Positions 57,746 through 64,000 of a stretch of DNA of 64,000 bases are shown one piece after another. The stretch lies in NCBI RefSeq assembly GCF_001612745.1, contig NZ_BDBA01000044.1, positions 1 to 64,000 on the forward strand, in the 5' to 3' direction. The notes beneath the pieces were generated by a model. It was given only the letters and a program-made list of their open reading frames with translations, ran no database searches and had not been told where the DNA came from. Positions within the stretch are counted from its first letter, which is position 1. Every line of letters starts with the position of its first letter. The position numbers were made by a program, and so were the translations under genes. The stretch comes from Nocardia amamiensis NBRC 102102. Lineage in GTDB: Bacteria > Actinomycetota > Actinomycetes > Mycobacteriales > Mycobacteriaceae.

Positions 57746-58658
57746 GGCGAGGATGTGCCAATCGGTGCGCTCGGACGCGCGCTGATGCGGGTGGCGACAG
57801 GAGTGGTCACGTGTTCATGTAACCGTCCGGCAGCCACGTTCACTTCCCGAGCCAACGTGAGTTCGCCCACCGTATCCGCGCGAAAGCAGAGGTTCAGCAA
57901 CCCAATCCGCGTCTCAGAGACGAACCACTCTTCCGGAGTGCACCCACTCCGGCGCTTCGATGGGAGCCCCGCTGATCCCCGGCGACGAGCGTCGGGGCGC
58001 GTACGTGGCACATGGCTGCGGCAAAACGCGAGAAGCCCCTCGCTCATGTGCCACTCGTCAGAGATCGTGGCGGGCGGGAGGGAGTGCTACCACGCCCCGG
58101 TGCGGGCGCGGTTGAGGGTGTCGATGCGGGCTTGGACTGTCGGGTTCGTTCCAATAGTCCCCAGCCTTGGCTTTCCTGCCGGTCCGCGCCAAGAGGTTGA
58201 CAACCGAGGTTCGCTTAGGTGACGATTTTTGCAGCGCCATAGCCGCGCCTTCTTCCCGACATCCCGGGAATTTCTTCTCCGCCAAGACCTTCGGCCAGCT
58301 CCGATCGAAGCCCCGAACCTGCCGGTTCGGGGCTTTCGCGTTCCGGACTACTTGTTACCGCGATCCCCGCACGAAAACTCCTCGCGCCAGCGCGAACGAC
58401 GGTGGGTCACCACCGATCCGGACACTGCGTACGCGCTGCGCCTAGGGCTGCGGTCGGATCGGTACCGCGCTAGCCGACAGGTTTCAACCGCACTCGGTTT
58501 GTGAGGTATCTCGAAATGAACATACCCGGCACGGCCCCAGCTCGGCAGGCATGGTCCAGCATCCGGCTACGCACGCAATTGGTCGCTTCACGCTCGATAC
58601 CAGGCGCGGGTAGCCCGCTACGGCAGTGTGACTCGACTGCCCGGCAGGTGGCGTGACG
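57746..58658. other. Long stretch without a convincing gene
   Basis: About 900 bases. Open readings exist on both strands but none has a known family together with a ribosome site. A 60-residue Lys/Arg-rich leftward reading from ATG at about 58240 (MALQKSSPKRTSVVNLL) has GAAGAAGG upstream and is the best small-gene candidate, at low confidence. The only structured element is the hairpin at 58308-58335. Confidence 0.4.
58308..58335. terminator. Perfect 12-base hairpin, terminator-like
   Basis: AAGCCCCGAACC (58308-58319), four-base loop, GGTTCGGGGCTT (58324-58335), exactly complementary. The A and T ends make it usable in either direction. Which transcript it ends is unclear, since no gene is adjacent. 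Confidence 0.6.
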
Positions 58659-60517
58659 ATGAGCGATTTGTCGTGGATCGGTTCCCACCGCGCATGGCTG
58701 GAATCACTGGTTCCCGCATCCGTCGGCGAATCCGACGCTGACGCCGGGCAGGGCGACGGTGGTGGGCGGGTGCATAACTTCCATGGAATGACCCCGGCGT
58801 CCGCCGCTCGGATGATCGAGCGCATCGAAGCCAGCCGCGCCATGACCGACGAATTTCAGGCAGCCAGAGCAACGAACTCCGCTGTGGCCCAGACGATTCC
58901 CGAGCCCGTGGCTGAACCCCCTGCGGCGCCGGCCGCACCGGTTGTCCCGCCCGTGGTCAAGCCCGTCCGCTACGACACGGGACTGACCGCACCGGGACCG
59001 ACGAACAACCAACCATCCCAGCCGCAACCATCAAGCCCGCCACAAGAATCGAAACCCCCCGCAACTACCAGCCTGGACACCACCGACCCCCTGACCCGGC
59101 AACTACTCGGACTCACCGAACCTGCCGAGCAGAAACCGGCCGCGGAAGGATCACTGCCGCACCTGCTGTCCATCATCGAGGAGAACAAACCCGAACCAGC
59201 ACCCCCTGCCACCTCGCTCACACCGTACAACCCCAACACCCCCGGCATCGTCACCTCCGGCGCGCCGGGACGAACACTGACCGGCTACAACCCCTCCGAA
59301 GACACCCACGAGCAGATCACGATCCCTGCTCAACCGGACAACCTCAGCCAGGCCAGCAGCCCCTATCCCGCATCCAAGACACGAGTCGACCTCGGCAACG
59401 GCACCACCGCGTACGCGGTGCTGAACTCCGCAGGCGAACTGCTCTACCTCGCCGACGCCAACGGCAACCCCCTCCCCGATCAGTCCTACGCCGGTCAAGC
59501 CTTCCTGGAGAAGGACCCACTGGAGAACACCGCTTCCTTCGGTGCAGGGGTAGGCCGCAGCATCATCGACGCCGTCGACGGCGCCGCAGCGATGGTCAAC
59601 ATAGGCAGCGACGAATTCGACCAAGCATGGTCCGGCGTCGGCTCCCTGTTCGGCATCGGCCCCGACGACGGCCCCGGCGTCGCCGACTCCTGGAAGAATC
59701 TCGGCAAAGAATTCCTCGCCTGGGACGACTGGGCAAGCGGCGATTGGGCCTACGCACTGGGCAAGTCCGGCACCAACGCCCTCACCCTCGGTCTCGGCGG
59801 CTCCGGCGTCGACAAGCTCGGCCGACGAGCAGGCGAAAAAGCAGGCAAAGGCGCCCGCAACGAATTCGGCATCGACTTCAACGACCTCCCCGAATCGTCG
59901 CCGAACAAGGCACCGACCAAAGAAACTCCCGCCGACAAGCCAGATCCCCCCACGGTAGGACACCAACAAACCCGAACCCCCACACGAACCCCAACGACAT
60001 CCAGCAATCCACATCGGGCGCCACCAGCAACCCGCCGGACCGCCCACAAGCCACAGCTAACCCGCCCGACGAATTCTCCACCCCACGGATCGCTGGCGTG
60101 GGTGAAGACTACGTCGCGCAATTCGGCCGTGGCCCCTTCCCGAACCAGATGAGTGCCGACCTGCCAGCAGAACTGGCCAAGGCGGATGCAGCCGGCATTC
60201 GACCCATCGGACCTCTAGACAGTACGTTCGATGAAGTCATCAACAATGGCGAAAGGATCAAGTGGGCAGTGACGACCGACGGCGAACTGCGAATCATTCC
60301 ACACAGCCTTCCCGGATATGGGGGCGAGATCCCCCACTCGATCCTCACCCGGGGTGACGATGTCCTCGCAGCAGGAGAGGCCAATGTCGCAGGTAATCGG
60401 GCAAGTGGCTACTTCGGGACCGAAATCACCCCTCACTCGGGCCACTTTCGGCCCAGCCTGGAAAGCTTGCAAGTGGGCCGTGATGCCTTCGAGCGGTACG
60501 GCATCATTTTCTACTAA
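58659..60517 (+). pseudogene. Polymorphic toxin with a frameshift before its C-terminal domain
   Basis: From ATG at 58659 (AGGTGG seven bases upstream) one frame runs to 60152. The conserved sequence switches frame near 59944-59951, a run of six C; one extra C would join the frames as DPPHGRTPTNPNPHTNPND. The N-terminal part has MSDLSWIGSHRAWLESL, a long Pro-rich linker and a pre-toxin region (SWKNLGKEFLAWDDWASGDWAYALGKSGTNALTLG) typical of type VII-exported toxins. The C-terminal domain (59980-60517) ends EIPHSILTRGDDVLAAGEA, then SGHFRPSLESL, a pattern seen in several polymorphic toxins whose activity I cannot name. It is either a broken toxin or a sequencing error. Confidence 0.75.
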
Positions 60518-60532
60518 AGATTGGAGGACCCC

Positions 60533-61066
60533 ATGAAGCATCCGGACGAACTCTTCAGGCATCTGCGCACTCTGCCACCAGCTGATATCGAGCAGTGGCT
60601 GCAGAAGGGCGAATGGCCAGCCGGTTTCAACTGGCGCGGGTTGGCCGAAGTAGCCGAATTCGAGACATTCCACGGCGACCCCACAACCGCTCTCGAATGG
60701 GCTCAAGTAGTGCTGTTTGTCCGAAATCAGCTCGCCAGAACCGCCGTCGGCCGCTTCGAAAGACAGCGTCAGATTACCGACGCAATGCGCTTGCGCGCCG
60801 AGCTGATCAACAGACTCGGCCATGTCGCAGGCGATCCGCTGCTCGACTGCGAAGAGATTTTCCGATGGTTCTTTTCCCGCCACGCGAACCAGTTCGAAGA
60901 AGCGGCGGCAGACACCTCGCACTGGCGCGACCTTCCGATCGACCGCATCCGTGAGCTGCGTCAGATCAAGGGGGAGCTGAATGTGCTTCGCAGGCTCGAT
61001 CATTGCGCGGCTGCTTCATCCGATGAGGCATCTCGGTGGTTTTCACTGTGGCAGCACTTGCCGTGA
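60533..61066 (+). CDS. Candidate immunity protein for the toxin at 58659
   Basis: 177 residues from ATG at 60533, with GGAGG five bases upstream and only 15 bases after the toxin stop. It is acidic and helical (MKHPDELFRHLRTLPPADIEQWLQKGEW, then WAQVVLFVRNQLARTAVGRFE), with no signal peptide, as expected of a cytoplasmic immunity protein. No family is recognised. The assignment rests on position, size and composition. Its reading frame continues after the stop into the toxin-tail remnant. Confidence 0.72.
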   Translation: MKHPDELFRHLRTLPPADIEQWLQKGEWPAGFNWRGLAEVAEFETFHGDPTTALEWAQVVLFVRNQLARTAVGRFERQRQITDAMRLRAELINRLGHVAGDPLLDCEEIFRWFFSRHANQFEEAAADTSHWRDLPIDRIRELRQIKGELNVLRRLDHCAAASSDEASRWFSLWQHLP

Positions 61067-61264
61067 CAAGACGGCCGCTGGCCTTGGATCTGCGCCGTTG
61101 CGGGCAGGACGGTGCAGTGGGTTCGGTTGCGAGCAGTGGCGCGTCGGATCAGGGGCTGGAGTGCTGGCGGGCCGCGAATCGAAATCGACCCGGATGGATC
61201 GATGCGGATCCTGAAGCGAAAGACCGGCGACGTGGTGTACAGCCGAAAAGGACGTGAACGTTGA
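61067..61264 (+). pseudogene. Orphan toxin C-terminal tail
   Basis: The frame ending at TGA 61262-61264 reads RIEIDPDGSMRILKRKTG, then DVVYSRKGRER, a basic C-terminal tail of the kind that ends nuclease-type polymorphic toxins. It has no start or upstream domain of its own. It overlaps the next start by four bases (TTGA), as toxin and immunity genes often do. Probably a displaced toxin tip kept with its immunity gene. Confidence 0.5.
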
Positions 61265-61542
61265 ACAAGAGTGAGCAGGACTTGGACTCTCTGATCCGAT
61301 CTGCGGTAGATGGCGCGATATCGATCGACACCAGATATTTTTCATCCGGCGCGGTCGACGTCGACTTGCGGTGGGAAGGCCACCATGCCGTGATCCAAGG
61401 TGTCCGTGATGAATGGGGTGTCTCCGTGGATGTACCCGACGATGAGGGTTTCCGCGGTCCCGACCACGTCTTTCCATCACTGGAAGAGGCACTTTCAGCT
61501 GCACAGGAACTCTTGCGATCCGCAGGTACGACTGCAGACTGA
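61261..61542 (+). CDS. Small candidate immunity protein
   Basis: 93 residues from TTG at 61261, with AAAGGA nine bases upstream. It is acidic (MNKSEQDLDSLIRSAVDGAISIDTRYFSSG, then DVPDDEGFRGPDHVFPSLEEALSAAQELLRSAG), consistent with an immunity protein for the basic toxin tail it overlaps. No family is recognised. The start codon is rare, but the overlap and ribosome site support it. Confidence 0.65.
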   Translation: MNKSEQDLDSLIRSAVDGAISIDTRYFSSGAVDVDLRWEGHHAVIQGVRDEWGVSVDVPDDEGFRGPDHVFPSLEEALSAAQELLRSAGTTAD

Positions 61543-61669
61543 CGGGCGGCAACCCCGAGCTATGCCAGACAATGCAGCCATCCAGACCGCGAGGTGAGAC
61601 CGGCAATGTGTGCCCGCGCGTCTCAGGCGCGAAGGGCGGCGACAAGCGCCGGGTCGACGGAAAAAGCTA

Positions 61670-61803
61670 TGGCGATGAGAGCGACCTTGTATTTTGAGGC
61701 GGAGAAAGAAGACGGGCTGCGCAAGGTCGGCTACTCCAAGGAACGCCGCGTCGATCCGCAGATCGTGGTGGGGTTGCTGGTCGACAGGAACGGATTCCCT
61801 TTG
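61670..61803 (+). mobile_element. Fragment of an IS1634-like transposase
   Basis: LYFEAEKEDGLRKVGYSKERRVDPQIVVGLLVDRNGFPL matches the start of the DDE catalytic core of IS1634/IS1380-like transposases ('GFSKD-x-(R/K)-x-x-PQ(I/V)-x-(V/L)-x-LLV-x-x-(D/N)G-x-P'). Homology stops abruptly at about 61802. No terminal inverted repeats or the rest of the gene are present. Confidence 0.65.
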
Positions 61804-62045
61804 GGCCGTGGAAACCGTGGATCTCGATCTGCACGCGTGGTTCCAGCAGTCTGGTCAGCGCGCGGTGCAGCCGGTCGTCGAAGACCTGCTGCAACCGCTG
61901 TGCCGTGCGGGCGCGCAGCCGCTGGTAGTCGTCGCGGTGCTCGGTGAACTCCGGCCGGTAGCTCAATGGATACGGCAGCCGGTCCCGACCCATCGCGAGA
62001 GAGGGCGAGGGTGAACACGAAACCATCCAGCTGCCAGCGGGTTTC
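61803..62045 (-). pseudogene. EspG-like ESX secretion-associated gene, N-terminal fragment
   Basis: Leftward, TRWQLDGFVFTLALS continues after a one-base slip near 62005-62010 as AMGRDRLPYPLSYRPEFTEHRDDYQRLRARTAQRLQQVFDDRLHRALTRLLEPRVQIEIHGF. The GRDRLPYPL block and EP-x-V-x-(V/I)-x-(V/I)-x-GF strand recall the start of nocardial EspG proteins. It ends exactly where the transposase fragment begins. The family call is from memory and moderate. Confidence 0.45.
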
Positions 62046-62125
62046 ACTACTCCCGAGACCGAAAAGATGACCTATTCCCGGACAACAGCGACCAAAGTCC
62101 TTTCCACCAGAAGGTGTGTCTCCCG

Positions 62126-63118
62126 TCATACGACGCGCTGTTGGAAAGTGCGGCGGTATTCCGCTGGCGTAACACCGATTACGTCGGCGAAGTGGCGGCG
62201 GAGGTTGGTAGCGGTGCCGAGGCCGGACATTCGGCTGATCCGCTCGATGCCGTAATCGGTGGATTCCAAAAGGGATTGGGCGTGGGCCAGGCGTTGGCCG
62301 AGGAGCCACTGCATCGGGGTCGCTCCGGTGGAGCGTTGCAGGCGGCGGTGGAAGGTGCGCTGGCTCATGTTCGCCTTCGTGGCGAGGGTGTCGACGGTGA
62401 GCGGTTCGTCGAGGTGGGCGATGGCCCATTGCAGTACGGGGCCGAGGTCGTCTTCGGCGCGGGCGGGCACGGTCAGGTCGACGAATTGCGCTTGCCCGCC
62501 GGAACGGTGCGGCGGGATCACCATGCGGCGGGCCAACCGGTTGGCGACGGCGGCGCCGAGATCGCGGCGGACCAGGTGCAGGCAGAGGTCGAGGGCGGCG
62601 GTCATACCCGCGCTGGTGAGGATGTCCTCGTCGTCGACGTACAGCACCGAGTCGTCCACGTCGATCTCCGGATACCGCTCGGCCAGCAGCGGCGCATGCT
62701 CCCAATGCGCAGTGACCCGGCGGCCGTTCAGTATTCCGGCTGCGGCAAGGGCGAAGGTTCCGTCGCACAGGGCGACCATGCGGGCTCCACGACGATGGGC
62801 TTCGACCAAGGCGTCCAAGAGTTCTCCGGGCAGTTCGCGCTCGGCGGTGACGCAGTCCTGTGCGACGGACGGGACGATCACCGTGTCGGCCTCCAGCAGT
62901 TCGGCCAACCCGTATTGCGGGCGGAGGGACGCTCCGAAGCCCATCGGTTGCGTCTCCGGTTCGGGGGTCACCGAGCACACCCGCAGGTCGTACCAGGGGT
63001 CGGCCAGATCGGGCTGCGGCGTGCCGAAGATCGAAACCACCACTCCCAGCTCGTAGAGATCCCACGGATGCAGGGCGCCTGGAGCAATCGCCATCGCGAC
63101 AGTTCGACCGGTCATCAT
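62126..63118 (-). CDS. GlxA-family regulator (DJ-1/PfpI plus AraC HTH)
   Basis: 330 residues. The N-terminal amidase-like domain (VAMAIAPGALHPWDLYELGVVVSIFG, LCDGTFALAAAGILNGRRVTAHW) has Asp-Gly in place of the nucleophile elbow Cys, as in non-enzymatic GlxA regulators. The C-terminal pair of HTHs is AraC-like (VDTLATKANMSQRTFHRRLQRSTGATPMQWL, then ISRMSGLGTATNLRRHFADVIGVTPAEYRRTF). No ribosome site precedes the ATG and CATACT lies seven bases upstream, so it may be leaderless. GGCAGGA/TCCTGCC (63127-63133, 63153-63159) in the divergent gap is a possible operator shared with the gene at 63241. Confidence 0.92.
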   Translation of the reverse strand: MMTGRTVAMAIAPGALHPWDLYELGVVVSIFGTPQPDLADPWYDLRVCSVTPEPETQPMGFGASLRPQYGLAELLEADTVIVPSVAQDCVTAERELPGELLDALVEAHRRGARMVALCDGTFALAAAGILNGRRVTAHWEHAPLLAERYPEIDVDDSVLYVDDEDILTSAGMTAALDLCLHLVRRDLGAAVANRLARRMVIPPHRSGGQAQFVDLTVPARAEDDLGPVLQWAIAHLDEPLTVDTLATKANMSQRTFHRRLQRSTGATPMQWLLGQRLAHAQSLLESTDYGIERISRMSGLGTATNLRRHFADVIGVTPAEYRRTFQQRVV

Positions 63119-63240
63119 CCGAGTATGGCAGGAAACGTTCGATTATGGGCAGTCCTGCCACTCACCGTTCCTGGGTTTCGGCACCGAAACTGATCTGCGG
63201 GCGCCCCACACCCGAAGTTCACGTATCGACGGAGGAATTC

Positions 63241-64000
63241 ATGAACGACAACCGGACCCCGGTGACCGTGCTCGGCCTGGGGCGCATCGGCGCGGCGATC
63301 GCCGAGATCTTCCTGCGCAACGGCCACCCGACCACCGTGTGGAACCGGTCCGCGGACAAGGGAATCGGGCTCGAAGAGCTCGGCGCGACGCGAGCGGCGT
63401 CGCTCGCCGAGGCGATCGCGGCGGGCAGGCTCGTCGTGGTGGCGTTGGCCGACACCGAAGCGGCGGCCACTCTGCTCGAGCCGGTGCCCGGTGGACTGGA
63501 CGGGCGCACTGTCTTGAATGTCGCGACCGGCCGCCCAGACGAGGCGCGCGAGCTGGTCGCCGCGATCGAGGCACGGGACGGCCATTTTCTGGACGGCGCG
63601 ATCCTGGGCGTCCCGCAGACCCTCGGCACACCCGACACCCTGCTGATGTACAGCGGCTCCCGCACCGCGCAGGCCGAGCACGCCGCCACCATCGCCGAGC
63701 TCGGGAACGCGAAGTACCTCGGCGTGGACGCGGGCCTGGCGGGATTGCACGACATGGCGGTGCTCGCGGGCATGTACGGCATGTTCGCCGGGTTCTTCCA
63801 GGCCGTCGCGATGGTGGGCAGCGAGAGTTTCACCGCGGGCGAGTTCACCGACGGCTTCCTGGTGCCATGGTTGCGCTCGCTGCTGGACATGCTTCCGGTG
63901 CTCGCCGCGGAGATCGACTCGCGGGAATTCCCGGTCAACTTCTCCGACCTGGCGGTGAACCGGGCGGGTCTGGCCAACATCCTGACCGCAAGTCGCAAGC
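63241..64000 (+). CDS. NAD(P)-binding beta-hydroxyacid dehydrogenase / imine-reductase-like enzyme (3'-partial)
   Basis: 253 residues are visible from ATG at 63241 (GGAGG upstream); the frame runs off the window. The Rossmann opening VTVLGLGRIGAAIAEIFLRNGHPTTVWNRS and the mid-region DGAILGVPQTLGTPDTLLMYSG, then LHDMAVLAGMYGMFAGFFQAVAM fit the 6-phosphogluconate dehydrogenase-like reductases of the imine-reductase type. The usual catalytic Lys of beta-hydroxyacid dehydrogenases is not evident and Asp (LAGLHDMAVL) takes its place, as in imine reductases. It is divergent from the GlxA-type regulator, its likely controller. Confidence 0.85.
   Translation, partial: MNDNRTPVTVLGLGRIGAAIAEIFLRNGHPTTVWNRSADKGIGLEELGATRAASLAEAIAAGRLVVVALADTEAAATLLEPVPGGLDGRTVLNVATGRPDEARELVAAIEARDGHFLDGAILGVPQTLGTPDTLLMYSGSRTAQAEHAATIAELGNAKYLGVDAGLAGLHDMAVLAGMYGMFAGFFQAVAMVGSESFTAGEFTDGFLVPWLRSLLDMLPVLAAEIDSREFPVNFSDLAVNRAGLANILTASRK

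Noticed and set aside
58058..58240. A 60-residue leftward reading (MALQKSSPKRTSVVNLL) as a peptide-precursor gene
   Set aside because: It has a possible ribosome site but no maturation genes, family or convincing C-terminal composition. Left as a note in the gap entry.
61955..61990. A tRNA-like GGTAGCTCAATGGATA stretch
   Set aside because: No matching acceptor, anticodon or T arms; on the other strand it encodes the conserved PYPLSY part of the EspG-like fragment.

Overview
The window is high-GC actinobacterial DNA, most likely from Nocardia or a close relative. Supporting signs are leaderless promoters with TAnnnT -10 boxes, a dacB / YihY / trpS neighbourhood that (from memory) resembles the mycobacterial one, an EspG-like type VII secretion fragment, an MpaB-family oxygenase, and a SCP-x-like thiolase operon under TetR control.

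Bases 3-31997 are one uninterrupted reading frame on the plus strand. It is open at the left edge, so the protein exceeds 10,660 residues and its N-terminus is missing. It is a mosaic of about 30 modules: a disordered lead and coiled coil, a SecA-like ATPase, two HExxH zincins, eleven intact and one truncated LuxR-type helix-turn-helix (HTH) units, several sigma-factor-like blocks, a Cro/C1-type (XRE) HTH, an RsbW-like HATPase, a PP2C phosphatase, an MFS-like membrane module, two Fic-like modules, an ADP-ribosyltransferase-like segment, a HipA/PI3K-like kinase, a DUF1023 alpha/beta hydrolase, a sugar-transferase-like module and three papain-fold (Tox-PL) modules, one at the extreme C-terminus. 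Eleven copies of a short linker, consensus DPVAIDLG, sit between modules. A twelfth copy lies just past the stop codon in another frame. This protein is the outstanding object of the window. I read it as a giant polymorphic-toxin-like or polyprotein-like mosaic. That role is inference.

Bases 32000-36800 hold a scar with an efflux-pump remnant, an XRE/TPR regulator with a small partner gene, RadC, a DUF6881 protein, an orphan VapB-like antitoxin and a His-rich DUF4396 membrane protein behind a CsoR-type operator. Bases 36800-47300 carry phenylalanine hydroxylase, a TetR/DHA2 efflux pair, dacB, a YihY protein, trpS, an MpaB-family oxygenase, a TetR regulator, and a coupled exonuclease III / secreted RNase / barstar operon. 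Bases 47300-54420 carry an alpha/beta hydrolase and a five-gene acyl-CoA catabolic operon (thiolase, SRPBCC, MaoC hydratase, SDR, acyl-CoA dehydrogenase) divergent from a TetR gene, with two matching operator palindromes between them.

Bases 54490-62050 return to toxin biology: a stand-alone papain-fold toxin, a Ser/Thr kinase, a frameshifted MFS gene, a frameshifted toxin with a candidate immunity gene, a second toxin tail with an overlapping immunity candidate, and a junction between a transposase fragment and an EspG-like fragment. The right end has a GlxA-type regulator divergent from an NAD(P)-dependent dehydrogenase that runs off the window.
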